DNA of 64,000 nucleotides. Source: CAKZLS01 sp963701445 (GTDB lineage Bacteria > Pseudomonadota > Alphaproteobacteria > Rhodospirillales > Defluviicoccaceae). The notes under the pieces were generated by a model. That model searched no databases and was not told the origin of the DNA. It saw only the letters and a program-made list of their open reading frames with translations. The position numbers were made by a program, and so were the translations under genes. Positions 18,535-27,273 of this stretch are shown piece by piece (the stretch's first letter is position 1; every line of letters starts with the position of its first letter). The stretch is taken from positions 1-64,000 of the forward strand of contig CAVPAM010000034.1 of NCBI GenBank assembly GCA_963701445.1. Direction: 5' to 3'.

Positions 18535-19791
18535 TCAGCTGTTCATCGCGTCGAAAAAGTCGGCGTTGTTTTTCGAATGTTTCAGCTTTTCCAGCAGGAA
18601 TTCCATGGCGTCGACGACGCCCATGGGCATCAGAACGCGCCTCAGCACCCACATCTTGGACAGCGTTCCCTTGTCCACGAGCAACTCTTCCTTGCGGGTC
18701 CCGGACTTGGTGATGTCGATACTCGGCCAGGTTCGTTTGTCCGCGAGCTTCCGGTCGAGAATAATTTCCGAGTTGCCGGTGCCCTTGAACTCCTCGAAGA
18801 TGACTTCGTCCATGCGCGATCCGGTATCGATCAGCGCGGTGGAAATAATCGTCAGCGATCCGCCTTCCTCGATATTGCGCGCGGCGCCGAAAAACCGCTT
18901 CGGCCTCTGCAGGGCATTCGCGTCCACGCCGCCCGTCAGCACCTTTCCCGACGAGGGAACCACCGTATTGTAGGCGCGGGCCAACCGCGTGATGGAATCC
19001 AACAGGATCACCACGTCCCGCTTGTGCTCCACCAGGCGCTTCGCCTTTTCAAGCACCATTTCCGTAACCTGAACGTGCCGCGACGCCGGTTCGTCGAACG
19101 TCGAACTCACCACTTCGCCCTTCACCGATCTCGCCATGTCGGTGACTTCCTCCGGCCGCTCGTCGATCAGCAGAACGATCAGATAGCATTCGGGGTGATT
19201 GCCGGCGATGGAATGGGCGATATTCTGCAACATCACCGTCTTGCCGGTGCGGGGCGGCGCCACGATCAGCGCCCGCTGTCCCTTGCCGATCGGCGTAATC
19301 AGGTCGATCACGCGACAGGTGATGTCCTTGTACGTCGGATCCGCGATCTCCATGTTCATGCGTTCGTCGGGATACAACGGCGTGAGATTGTCGAAATTGA
19401 TCCGATGCCGGACGTCTCCCGGATCCCCGAAATTGATTTTGTTCACCCGAAGAAGCGCGAAGTATCGCTCTCCGTCCTTTGGCGAGCGGATTTCACCCTC
19501 GACCGTGTCCCCGGTGCGTAAACTAAATCTCCGAACCTGACTTGGCGATACATAAATATCGTCGGGACCGGGCAAATAATTCGCTTCCGGAGATCTTAAA
19601 AATCCAAAACCATCCTGCAATACTTCAAGAACCCCGTCTCCAAATATCGCGGTTCCATTTTCCGCCAGCCTTTTTAATATTGCAAACATCATCTCCTGTT
19701 TGCGCAACGAGCTGGCGTTCTCGATATCTAATTCTTCGGCATAGCTTAGAAGTTCAGCCGGAGGTTTGGCTTTTAGTTCTTTCAGGTTCAT
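18535..19791 (-). CDS. rho: Transcription termination factor Rho
   Basis: Rho is the hexameric RNA helicase that ends transcription of untranslated RNA. The 418 residues cover the N-terminal Rho_N helices (MNLKELKAKPPAELL), the cold-shock-like RNA-binding fold (GFGFLRSPEANYLPGPDDIYVSPSQ), and the ATPase domain with APPRTGKT (Walker A). The later Q-loop/R-loop segments (LTGGVDANALQRPKRFFGAARN) are also intact. Length and order are standard. It is the last gene of the hemE-hemH-hemJ-rho minus-strand block, with a 236-base gap from hemJ that holds a strong hairpin, a possible leader for rho autoregulation. Confidence 0.97.
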   Translation of the reverse strand: MNLKELKAKPPAELLSYAEELDIENASSLRKQEMMFAILKRLAENGTAIFGDGVLEVLQDGFGFLRSPEANYLPGPDDIYVSPSQVRRFSLRTGDTVEGEIRSPKDGERYFALLRVNKINFGDPGDVRHRINFDNLTPLYPDERMNMEIADPTYKDITCRVIDLITPIGKGQRALIVAPPRTGKTVMLQNIAHSIAGNHPECYLIVLLIDERPEEVTDMARSVKGEVVSSTFDEPASRHVQVTEMVLEKAKRLVEHKRDVVILLDSITRLARAYNTVVPSSGKVLTGGVDANALQRPKRFFGAARNIEEGGSLTIISTALIDTGSRMDEVIFEEFKGTGNSEIILDRKLADKRTWPSIDITKSGTRKEELLVDKGTLSKMWVLRRVLMPMGVVDAMEFLLEKLKHSKNNADFFDAMNS

Positions 19792-19835
19792 GATCGATTG
19801 GGAGCTCCGAAGGCATATTCAACGAAGAGCGGTTT

Positions 19836-19860
19836 TTCGCCACGGAGGTCCCGTGGCGAA
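19836..19860 (-). promoter_or_regulatory. Hairpin in the rho leader region
   Basis: A perfect 10-bp inverted repeat (19836-19845 with 19851-19860, loop of 5) lies 45 bases upstream of the rho start, in the gap after hemJ. On the minus strand it is followed by A-rich, not U-rich, sequence, so it is not a standard intrinsic terminator. It might be an attenuation or stability structure in the rho leader. The rest of the gap (19861-20027) shows nothing I recognise. Confidence 0.4.
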
Positions 19861-20027
19861 CATCGTTTCGTATCCGACGTAAGAGGTGATCCGGCCGTTC
19901 GGCCCGGGTCCGCGTCGCAGAAACTGTGAGGAAGTCGGCTAGCTGACAGGTGACACAACCTTAAGGCTGGGAGAATGGACCAAATGCCAGCACCCTGTCA
20001 AACAAAGAATCGCTGGGCACACAAGCC

Positions 20028-20462
20028 TCAGAAGGGCTTGACCACGGCCAAAATCACGATGGCGATCATGAGCACGGTGGGCAGTTCGTTGCAGACCCGG
20101 AAAAAAGTCTCCGAATGCCGATTGCGGTCTTCGGCAAAGGCTCGCCGCCATCGCGCCATCAGCCCGTGCAGCACCACCAGTCCCACCAGACACGCGAATT
20201 TGGCGTGCAACCAGCCCATGCTCCACGCGGCCTCGCCCAGATACCAAATCAATATGCCGCCGAACAGGAACGACGCCACCATCGCCGGATTCATGATGGC
20301 CCGCAGCAATCGCCGTTCCATGATCTTGAACGTTTCCGACGCCGCGGAACCCACCGGCTGTTGTGCATGGTAGACGAACAATCTCGGCAGGTAGAGGAGA
20401 CCCGCCATCCAGGCAATAACACTGATGATATGGAGCGCCTTTGCCCAAATATATACGTCCAC
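20028..20462 (-). CDS. hemJ: Protoporphyrinogen IX oxidase HemJ
   Basis: HemJ is the membrane protoporphyrinogen oxidase used by many bacteria in place of HemG or HemY, the penultimate step of haem synthesis. The 144-residue product has four hydrophobic segments: residues 5-27, about 55-75, 83-100 and 120-142. It has the conserved N-terminal KALHIISVIAWMAG with the His thought to bind haem, then LPRLFVYHA. Length and pattern fit the family well. It lies 22 bases downstream of hemH on the same strand, so hemE, hemH and hemJ supply three late haem steps from one locus next to rho, the usual alphaproteobacterial order. Confidence 0.92.
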   Translation of the reverse strand: MDVYIWAKALHIISVIAWMAGLLYLPRLFVYHAQQPVGSAASETFKIMERRLLRAIMNPAMVASFLFGGILIWYLGEAAWSMGWLHAKFACLVGLVVLHGLMARWRRAFAEDRNRHSETFFRVCNELPTVLMIAIVILAVVKPF

Positions 20463-20484
20463 GACACCTCCAGACGGCTAATTG

Positions 20485-21558
20485 CTAGGAAACGCCCCCG
20501 CAAACGCATTGCGAACACGCTTGAGGACAGAGCCTCGTCCCCCCCGCCGGGCTCGGAGAGACTTCCCTCGATAGCGCGTCCATCGCCAATGCCGCAAGAC
20601 CCTCGATGAACTCCGGGGCAGCGCCGACCGTCGGAACGCGAACATACGCCGGCACTCCGAGATCCGCCGCCTTTTCCCGGTATTCGACGTCCAGCTCCAC
20701 GAGCGTTTCCGAATGTTCCGAAACGAAGGCGATGGGCACGACCACCACCGGAACCCGATCCTCCGCCGCCCTCGCGAGTTCTTCCTCGGTGGCGGGGCCA
20801 ATCCATTCCAGCGGACCGACGCGGCTCTGGTAGCAAATGGCGTGATCGACGGGACCGAGGTCCGCCTCCAACCGCTCAACCACGGCGCCCACGGTCATCT
20901 CCACCTGGCGCTGATAGGGGTCGCCGCGAGCGATAACCTTTTTCGGCAACCCATGCGCCGAGAACAAGATCCGGGGCTGTCCCGCCGGCCGCGCCTGTTC
21001 GAGCCCGGCCTTGATCAGCTCGATCTGCGCGCCGATCAACCCGTGTTCCGTCGGATAACAGCACACCGCCCGATGCGGAACGGACAGACCTTCGCGCTTC
21101 GCCGCCTGTTCCCAGTCCTTCAGCGACGACCCCGTGGTCGTGGTGGAGAACTGCGGATAAAGCGGCAGCAGGACGACCCCGTCCGGCTCGAATCCGACGA
21201 CCTCGGCGGCCGTTTCCGCGCTCATCGGGTGCCAGTAGCGCATGCAGACGAAAACGCGGACGGGTCCCGTCCTCAAGGCCGCCAGCCGTGCTTCCAGGGC
21301 TTCGGCTTGACGATTTGTCTGCTCGAGCAGCGGCGACCGACCGCCGATGTGCGAATAGATCTCCCGGGCAACCGGCCCCCGGCGCCGCGATATCAGCTTT
21401 GCCAGCATGAACCGGAACGGTTGCGGCACGCCGATGATCGCCGGATCGCGGAACAGGTTGAACAGGAACGGCTCGACGGCGTCCAGACAATCCGGACCGC
21501 CCAGATTGAACAGGACCACCGCCAACCGGCCGGAACCGGTGTCTAGCCGCGCCGCCAA
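20485..21558 (-). CDS. hemH: Ferrochelatase
   Basis: Ferrochelatase inserts Fe2+ into protoporphyrin IX to form haem. The 357-residue product shows the catalytic His in FSAHGLPKKV and the acidic pair region SEHSETLVELD. The N-terminal VVLFNLGGPD is typical. The last ~20 residues are Cys-rich (four Cys in RLCPQACSQCVCGG), reminiscent of ferrochelatases that hold a [2Fe-2S] cluster with C-terminal Cys ligands, as known in Caulobacter. Whether a cluster forms here is inference. The gene overlaps the end of hemE by 16 bases and is followed by hemJ after 22. Confidence 0.95.
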   Translation of the reverse strand: MAARLDTGSGRLAVVLFNLGGPDCLDAVEPFLFNLFRDPAIIGVPQPFRFMLAKLISRRRGPVAREIYSHIGGRSPLLEQTNRQAEALEARLAALRTGPVRVFVCMRYWHPMSAETAAEVVGFEPDGVVLLPLYPQFSTTTTGSSLKDWEQAAKREGLSVPHRAVCCYPTEHGLIGAQIELIKAGLEQARPAGQPRILFSAHGLPKKVIARGDPYQRQVEMTVGAVVERLEADLGPVDHAICYQSRVGPLEWIGPATEEELARAAEDRVPVVVVPIAFVSEHSETLVELDVEYREKAADLGVPAYVRVPTVGAAPEFIEGLAALAMDALSREVSPSPAGGTRLCPQACSQCVCGGVS

Positions 21559-22580
21559 TTCCGCACCAATTCGGCAACGAGCCCGACATTCTCGGCCGGT
21601 GTCCGGGGAAGAACGCCATGACCCAAGTTGAAGACAAACGGGCCATCGCCAAGCGCGCCCAGGATCCGCAACGTTTCAGCCCGGAGCGCTTCGCCCCCCG
21701 CGACCAGAAGCTGGTTGTCCAGATTGCCCTGAACGACGCACCGCCGCTGCAGGGCCTCGCGCGCCCACTCCAGGGGTATGCCGGCGTCGATGGCGACTCC
21801 GTCGACCCCGGTCTCCAGGACGTAGTCCTCGCATAGGACACCGCTGGCCCTCGGAAAGCCGATTATCGGGACGTTCGGAAACTCATGCTTTATCCGCCGG
21901 ACGATCTCCGCCGTGGGCGCGATGACCCAGGACCGGAACTGAGTTTCCGAGAGGATCCCCGCCCAGCTGTCGAACAGCTGCACCACTTCCGCCCCGTTCG
22001 CGATCTGACATCGCAGATGGACGACCGTTGCCTCCACCAGCAGGCGGATCAGCGCGCCGAAGCTGTCGGGGTCCCTGTAGGCCCATTGCCGAGCGGTCTC
22101 GCAGGCGGTGCCGCCGCGTCCTTCGACCATGTAGATCGCCAACGTCCACGGCGAACCCGCGAACCCGATCAACGCCGTCTCCGCCGGAATCTCGCGAGCC
22201 AGCCGCCGCACGGTTTCATATACGGGCCGCAGATGCTCCTCGACGCCTTCCAATTTCAAGCCCGATATATCCGTGGCGGACTTCACCGGCTCGAGGACCG
22301 GTCCCTGTCCCTCCACGAAGCGGACATCGCATCCGAGCGCGTCCGCCACAACGAGAATGTCGGAAAACAGGATGGCCGCGTCGGGATGAAAGCGCCGCAG
22401 CGGTTGCAGGGTGGCTTCCACGGCGAGATCCGGCGTGTAGCAGAACCGCAGAAAGTCCGGCGTCTGCCTTCTCAGCTCCTGGTATTCCGGGAGATACCGG
22501 CCGGCCTGGCGCATGAACCAGAAGGGCGGCCTTTCGGGCAGTGGGCTTTCAAACGCCCGAAGAAAAAGCTTTTCGGTCAT
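21543..22580 (-). CDS. hemE: Uroporphyrinogen decarboxylase
   Basis: HemE removes four carboxyl groups from uroporphyrinogen III to give coproporphyrinogen III. The 345-residue product has the hallmark N-terminal signature PPFWFMRQAGRYLPEY with the substrate-binding Arg residues. It also has the second signature near residue 140 (GFAGSPWTLAIYMVEG) and the C-terminal NLGHGVLPRTP. The family length is matched. Its start faces the gene-free 483-bp stretch up to maf, the position where the Caulobacter replication origin lies relative to hemE. hemH begins inside its 3' end. Confidence 0.96.
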   Translation of the reverse strand: MTEKLFLRAFESPLPERPPFWFMRQAGRYLPEYQELRRQTPDFLRFCYTPDLAVEATLQPLRRFHPDAAILFSDILVVADALGCDVRFVEGQGPVLEPVKSATDISGLKLEGVEEHLRPVYETVRRLAREIPAETALIGFAGSPWTLAIYMVEGRGGTACETARQWAYRDPDSFGALIRLLVEATVVHLRCQIANGAEVVQLFDSWAGILSETQFRSWVIAPTAEIVRRIKHEFPNVPIIGFPRASGVLCEDYVLETGVDGVAIDAGIPLEWAREALQRRCVVQGNLDNQLLVAGGEALRAETLRILGALGDGPFVFNLGHGVLPRTPAENVGLVAELVRNWRRG

Positions 22581-23063
22581 GATGGCCGCAGGTTGGAGGA
22601 AGGGTTTTCCCCATGTGTCCTAGCCCTCACTACATCATAACCTTTCAAGAATCTAAGTTTAGTTGTTGTAGTAGGGGGACGGAGAATTGGGGATTGTTGG
22701 CCGTCCACAGGTTTTCCAGGGATTAGTCGGGAGCAAAAATGATATATGGGATGAGTGTGGGTAACTGGCTCATTAAAACTCTGTTCGAACGGTTTAACGG
22801 GGCGTTCCTATGCCCGGGAAGAGCGGGGAAAACCATGCGCTCCGAGCCCGCTAGGCATGTCTGCGCAAACCATACCGGCGATGTGAGCGGATTTTGCCAC
22901 AACGGATAACAACGATACGTTCGATCGGATAATTCGGATTGACCGCGCATCGACCATCAAAGGGGCAACTTATCCCCTTTTTGCCCCCAGCTTCCGAAGC
23001 GCCGGTTCCGGTCTCGCGGATCCCGGTTTTTTCGTCTCCCCGGCGGACAGGGACCTCGGACCC
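22581..23063. other. Candidate chromosomal replication origin (oriC)
   Basis: This 483-bp stretch holds no credible gene and separates divergently transcribed hemE and maf, the syntenic place of the Caulobacter origin. The sequence shows TGTGGGTAA at 22756-22764, a DnaA box on the minus strand with one mismatch to TTATCCACA. Three TTATCC cores lie close together (22904-22909 and 22927-22932 on minus, 22970-22975 on plus). There is an AT-rich run near 22640-22680 and one GANTC methylation-type site at 22649. Most genes to the left read left and most to the right read right, as on leading strands. Two parS sites lie 10-12 kb away. No canonical DnaA box is present, so the exact extent is uncertain. 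Confidence 0.65.
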
Positions 23064-23669
23064 TTGACCCGGAACCATCCCCTCGTTCTGGCCTCGGCCA
23101 GCAGCGCCCGGGCGTCCATGCTGGAAAACGCGGGTGTACCGTTTGTTCGCGAACCGGCCGACATCGATGAAGATGCCATAAAGGCCGAACACCGATCGAG
23201 GGGAGCCAGCGGCAAGGAAACCGCTCTGGCGCTGGCGGAAGGAAAAGCCCGGCACCTGTCGAGCCGCCATCCCGGCGTTCTTGTCGTCGGCGCCGACCAG
23301 ATCCTGGAATGCCAGGGTGCCTGGTTCGACAAACCCGCCAACCGGGCGGAGGCGGCCCAGACGCTGCGAGCGTTGCGCGACCGCGTCCATGTCCTGACCA
23401 GCGCGGTGACCGTGGTGCGCGACGACACCTGTCTCTGGCGGTTCGCCGATACGGCCAGCCTCACCATGAGGCCCTTCAGCGAAGCCTTTCTTCGCCGCTA
23501 CGTGGAGCAGGCCGGCGAGGCCTTCCTCGAATCCGTCGGGGCGTATCGCATTGAGGGCACAGGGATACAACTGTTTTCCCGTATCGAAGGCGACCATTTT
23601 ACCATCCTCGGAATGCCGCTTCTGCCTCTTCTGGATTTCCTGCGGCGGAACGGTTTTATTCAGGACTAG
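23064..23669 (+). CDS. maf: Maf-family nucleotide pyrophosphatase
   Basis: Maf proteins hydrolyse non-canonical or modified nucleoside triphosphates to monophosphates. The 201-residue product begins at a TTG (23064) and carries VLASASSARASML (substrate loop), VVGADQILE and the C-terminal GAYRIEGTG. The DQ in the second motif resembles the YceF (7-methyl-GTP) branch more than the dTTP/UTP branch; that assignment is tentative. It is the first gene to the right of the candidate origin. In many relatives ppsR (DUF299) lies between hemE and maf, but it is not here. aroE follows after 49 bases. Confidence 0.88.
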   Translation: MTRNHPLVLASASSARASMLENAGVPFVREPADIDEDAIKAEHRSRGASGKETALALAEGKARHLSSRHPGVLVVGADQILECQGAWFDKPANRAEAAQTLRALRDRVHVLTSAVTVVRDDTCLWRFADTASLTMRPFSEAFLRRYVEQAGEAFLESVGAYRIEGTGIQLFSRIEGDHFTILGMPLLPLLDFLRRNGFIQD

Positions 23670-23718
23670 CGGCAGGCGTCGGCGGGCAGATGGCTATCAG
23701 GAAAAGATCGGCGAATTC

Positions 23719-24570
23719 ATGAGCATCCTCTCGGGAAAGGCCAAAATCGCCGGGGTCATGGGTTGGCCCCTGGCGCATTCGCTGTCGCCCCGGCTCCACG
23801 GTTATTGGCTCGAACAGTATGGCATCGATGGCGCCTACGTGCCGTTGCCCGTGAGGTCGGAAAATATCGTCGACGCCATGAAGGCCCTGCCGAAACTCGG
23901 TTTTTCGGGAGCGAACGTGACCGTGCCGCACAAGGAGGCGGCTTTTGCCTCGGTCGATAGCATGACCGATACGGCGCGAAGGATCGGGGCGGTCAACACA
24001 CTTGTCGTTCAACCGGACGGTCGCCTGCGTGGCGACAACACCGATGCCTTCGGATTTGTCGAGAATCTCAAGTCCGGCCATCCGGCATGGACGGCGACGC
24101 GAGGTCCGGCGGTTGTCTTCGGCGCCGGTGGAGCCGCGCGGGCGGTCTGCGCCGCGCTGCTGGACGAGGGTGTCCCGGCACTGAGACTGTGCAACCGGAG
24201 CGGGGATCGCGCCTCGAGACTGGCGGCCGATCTCGGCGGCTCTATCGAGGCGATCCCCTGGGACGCGCGATCGGAGGCGCTGGAACATGCGGCGCTGATG
24301 GTCAACACGACAACGCTTGGGATGATCGGCCATCCTCCCCTCGATCTCGATCTCGCCAAGCTTCCCGTCGATGCGGTGGTTACGGATATTGTGTACAATC
24401 CCCTGCGTACCCGCTTTTTGACGAAAGCGGCGGAACGTGGAAATCCGGTGGTCGACGGCCTTGGAATGCTCCTTCACCAAGCACGGCCCGGTTTTTCGGC
24501 GTGGTTCGGGGTCGATCCGGCGGTGACGGACGATCTTCGCGCGTTCGTTCTCGGGGGGATCGGCGGCTGA
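23719..24570 (+). CDS. aroE: Shikimate dehydrogenase (NADP+)
   Basis: AroE reduces 3-dehydroshikimate to shikimate in aromatic amino acid synthesis. The ATG at 23719 gives MSILSGKAKIAGVMGWPLAHSLSP, with the substrate-binding Ser pair (SLSPRLH). The catalytic Lys is in NVTVPHKE and Asp in GDNTDAFGF. The dinucleotide-binding loop is VFGAGGAARAV, and the C-terminal GLGMLLHQARPGF is typical. The 283-residue size is normal. A longer open frame upstream overlaps maf and is not used. The stop overlaps the coaE start (TGATG), so aroE and coaE are translationally coupled. Confidence 0.95.
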   Translation: MSILSGKAKIAGVMGWPLAHSLSPRLHGYWLEQYGIDGAYVPLPVRSENIVDAMKALPKLGFSGANVTVPHKEAAFASVDSMTDTARRIGAVNTLVVQPDGRLRGDNTDAFGFVENLKSGHPAWTATRGPAVVFGAGGAARAVCAALLDEGVPALRLCNRSGDRASRLAADLGGSIEAIPWDARSEALEHAALMVNTTTLGMIGHPPLDLDLAKLPVDAVVTDIVYNPLRTRFLTKAAERGNPVVDGLGMLLHQARPGFSAWFGVDPAVTDDLRAFVLGGIGG

Positions 24571-25235
24571 TGATGATCCTGGGACTGACCGGATGCATCG
24601 CCATGGGAAAAAGCGCGGCGGCCGATATGTTCGTCAGGCTCGGCGTCCCGGTGCACGACGCGGACGACGCCGTTCATCGTCTGCTAGGACCGGGGGGCGG
24701 AGCGGTCGCGGCGGTCGAAAGCACGTTTCCCGGCTCGGCCCGCGATGGCGCCATCGATCACGAAGCCGTCGCGAGGCGCGTTTTCGGGGACCCAGTCGCG
24801 CTGAAGCGATTGGAGGGTATTTTGCATCCGCTCGTCAAAATCGATCAGCGCCGTTTTCTCGCCAAGGCGGCGCGACGGGGGGAGCGGCTGGTGGTGCTGG
24901 ATGTGCCGCTGCTGTTCGAAACCGGCGGGGACGAGATGTGCGACCGAGTGGCCGTCGTCTCCGCGCCCCGCTTCGTTCAAACCGAGCGATTACTCAAACG
25001 CCCGGGAATGACCCGCGAACGTATCGACACCATTCGCGGTCTGCAGATGTCCGACCTGGAGAAAAAACGGCGCGCGGACTACGTTATCCCCACGGGTCTG
25101 GACCGGGCGTTTACGATGCGCAGGATCGAGAAAATCGTGAACGATCTGAAAACGAACGCAAGGCGGGGAAGTGCATCGCGGCCGCGACGCCACGACCGGT
25201 CCCGTGTCCTTGTGAAGGGAGAATATCGTGCGTGA
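24570..25235 (+). CDS. coaE: Dephospho-CoA kinase
   Basis: CoaE phosphorylates the ribose 3'-hydroxyl of dephospho-CoA, the last step of coenzyme A synthesis. The 221-residue product has the P-loop in GLTGCIAMGKS (family form GLTGxIGxGKS; the second Gly is Ala here). It also has VHDADDAVHRLL with the substrate-binding Asp and VLDVPLLFETG. The C-terminal tail beyond residue 195 is basic and variable. Its ATG overlaps the aroE stop and its end overlaps dnaQ by 8 bases, so aroE-coaE-dnaQ are one unit, the normal alphaproteobacterial arrangement. Confidence 0.94.
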   Translation: MMILGLTGCIAMGKSAAADMFVRLGVPVHDADDAVHRLLGPGGGAVAAVESTFPGSARDGAIDHEAVARRVFGDPVALKRLEGILHPLVKIDQRRFLAKAARRGERLVVLDVPLLFETGGDEMCDRVAVVSAPRFVQTERLLKRPGMTRERIDTIRGLQMSDLEKKRRADYVIPTGLDRAFTMRRIEKIVNDLKTNARRGSASRPRRHDRSRVLVKGEYRA

Positions 25236-25899
25236 AATCGCCTTGGATACCGAGACCACCGGCTTCGACCCCAGCCAGGGCCACCGGATCGTGGAAATCG
25301 GGTGCGTCGAACTCCTCAATCACGTTCCCACGGGCCGGACGTATCAGGCCTACGTCAACCCCGAGCGCGCCATGCCCACGGAAGCTTTCGAGGTGCATGG
25401 CCTTTCCGATGACTTTCTCGCCGATAAGCCCGTCTTCTCCGAGATCGCCGATGCCTTCACGGCGTTCCTGGCGGATTCACCCCTGGTGATCCACAACGCC
25501 ACTTTCGACATGGGGTTCATCAACGCCGAACTGAACGGCCTCGGACGGCCGCCGATCGATACCGCCCGGGCCATCGATACGGTCCATATGGCGCGCAAGA
25601 AGTTTCCAGGGGCTCCGGCCAATCTCGACGCGCTTTGCCGGCGCTTTCAGATCGATATTTCGGACCGCGCCCTCCACGGGGCGCTGAAGGACGCGCGCCT
25701 GTTGGCCGACGTTTATCTCGAGCTTCTCGGCGGGCGCCAACCCGGATTGAAGCTGGTCTCGCAGGAGGGCCAAAAGGCGGTCGCCCAGTTCCGCCGCCAG
25801 CGGCCGCCGCGCGTCCTGACACCAAGTCCCGAGGAGGAAGCCGCGCACGCGGACTTCCTCGCGAAGATCACCGATCCCCTGTGGAAGAGCGCCGAGTAA
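25228..25899 (+). CDS. dnaQ: DNA polymerase III epsilon subunit (3'-5' proofreading exonuclease)
   Basis: Epsilon is the proofreading exonuclease of the replicative polymerase core. The 223-residue product shows ExoI (ALDTETTGF, with the metal-binding Asp and Glu), ExoII (VIHNATFDMGFIN) and ExoIII-epsilon (HGALKDARLLADVYLEL, with the catalytic His and Asp). The C-terminal ~40 residues, less conserved, would contact the alpha subunit. The GTG start at 25228 is preceded by GAAGGGAGA. It is the last gene of the maf-aroE-coaE-dnaQ unit and converges with secB, whose stop is 21 bases away. Confidence 0.95.
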   Translation: MREIALDTETTGFDPSQGHRIVEIGCVELLNHVPTGRTYQAYVNPERAMPTEAFEVHGLSDDFLADKPVFSEIADAFTAFLADSPLVIHNATFDMGFINAELNGLGRPPIDTARAIDTVHMARKKFPGAPANLDALCRRFQIDISDRALHGALKDARLLADVYLELLGGRQPGLKLVSQEGQKAVAQFRRQRPPRVLTPSPEEEAAHADFLAKITDPLWKSAE

Positions 25900-25919
25900 G
25901 ACCGATGATCGACGCGTGA

Positions 25920-26474
25920 TCACACCAGCTTGGCGTCGTTATCCTCAAGCGGCGGTGCCTCTGGCTGACGCTCTTGCGCCTGTCTCTGGTAAAGCCCCGC
26001 AAAATCCACCGGACCGAGCATCAAAGGCAGGAAACCGCCGTTGACGGTGGTCATGGCGACGATCTGGCGAGCGAACGGAAACAGCATCCGCGGGCATTCG
26101 ATCAGCAGGACGGGTCGAAGGTGCTGCTCGGGAACGTTCAGCGTGAAGACGCCGCCGTACGAGAGTTCGAGAATGAAGGCCACCGCCTCCCCGATCTTGC
26201 ACTCGGCCTTGATGCTGAGAACCACTTCGTAGGCGGGTGGGGCGATGTTCTGCGCCTTGACGTCCACGTGAACCGAAATATTCGGTTGCTGGTTCTGCAG
26301 CTCCTTGAAAATCTGGGGCGTTCCCGGTGCCTCGAAGGACAGATCCTTGATGTATTGGGCGTTGATGGCCAGCGCCGGCTGCGAGCCTTGAGCTTCGCCG
26401 GTCTGGCCTGGCGCGGTGTCCCCACCGGCGTTCGCCGACGGCGCCGGAGCCGCGCCTTCTGTTTCGTCTGTCAT
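25920..26474 (-). CDS. secB: Protein-export chaperone SecB
   Basis: SecB is the tetrameric cytosolic chaperone that keeps precursor proteins unfolded and passes them to SecA. The ATG at 26474, with AGAGGG six bases upstream, gives a 184-residue product. The first ~35 residues are a low-complexity Ala/Gly/Pro stretch that is longer than in enterobacteria. The core follows: INAQYIKDLSFEAPG, then FTLNVPEQHLRPVLLIECPRMLFPFARQIV, the SecA-contacting and peptide-groove region (quoted here in part by position 125-155). An acidic C-terminus ends the protein. It converges with dnaQ and lies downstream of fxsA. Confidence 0.95.
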   Translation of the reverse strand: MTDETEGAAPAPSANAGGDTAPGQTGEAQGSQPALAINAQYIKDLSFEAPGTPQIFKELQNQQPNISVHVDVKAQNIAPPAYEVVLSIKAECKIGEAVAFILELSYGGVFTLNVPEQHLRPVLLIECPRMLFPFARQIVAMTTVNGGFLPLMLGPVDFAGLYQRQAQERQPEAPPLEDNDAKLV

Positions 26475-26508
26475 GATGATCCCTCTTTGTTCATGAACCG
26501 TCTGGCTA

Positions 26509-27105
26509 TCATGGATCCTCTGGCGGGACAACCTTCGGTGGCCGCCGACCGCGCCACGGATTGGAGGAACCATCGGACGGCCCAGGTGACCCCCGCGGGG
26601 TGTCTTGGCCGGATTTCGCGTCGCGGTCGCCCGGGCCGACTTCCTCGAACTCGCCGTCAATGACCGGACCGCCACCCGGCGGAGGCGGCGGAGCACGACC
26701 GTCGTCTGGCGCCGGCGGCGGCATGTCCGTCCAGACGTTCACCTCGGCCTTGTTGGCGAGATATCGGCCGGCCAATCGCCGCAAGGCGGCGCGAACCGGC
26801 GGAACCAGGAGAAGAAAGCCGAAGCCGTCGGTGATGAAGCCCGGCGTCAGAAGCAGCGCGCCGCCGACAAGTATGCACAACCCGTCGAACACTTCGGTCA
26901 TCGGAAGACGGCCGGCCGCCAGGTTTTCCTGGGCGCGGGCGAGGGTGGACAGGCCTTGATGGCGAAGCAGCGCGCTACCGACGATCGCCGTCAGGATCAC
27001 CGCGCCGACCGTCGGCCACAGGCCGAAATAACCTCCGGCCTCAATAAAAACGACGATTTCGAGGATCGGCACTCCGATCATCGCAAGTATCAGAATCAGG
27101 ACCAT
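26509..27105 (-). CDS. fxsA: FxsA family membrane protein
   Basis: FxsA is a small cytoplasmic-membrane protein. In E. coli, overproduction relieves F exclusion of phage T7; its normal role is unknown. The 198-residue product has three hydrophobic segments (residues 3-22, 28-47 and about 70-95). The family features are EIVVFIEAGGYFGLWPT and the GGALLLTPGFITDGFGFLL segment. The C-terminal ~70 residues are Pro/Gly-rich, charged and probably disordered. It precedes secB on the minus strand and is divergent from the Tim44-like gene. This secB-fxsA-Tim44 grouping is typical for the class. Confidence 0.9.
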   Translation of the reverse strand: MVLILILAMIGVPILEIVVFIEAGGYFGLWPTVGAVILTAIVGSALLRHQGLSTLARAQENLAAGRLPMTEVFDGLCILVGGALLLTPGFITDGFGFLLLVPPVRAALRRLAGRYLANKAEVNVWTDMPPPAPDDGRAPPPPPGGGPVIDGEFEEVGPGDRDAKSGQDTPRGSPGPSDGSSNPWRGRRPPKVVPPEDP

Positions 27106-27273
27106 GGTTGCGCTGAGATCCGCAAAGGCTTATCTATTGATCAATAGCGTAGCGATGGGCCAACAAGCGGACTGGTGGCTGGAACCGGCCATGACCCACC
27201 TTCGAATTCGGACAGTGTTTCGACGCCAGGCCGCCCAATCTTTCAACCGCGTGCACATGATTAAGATAATATT

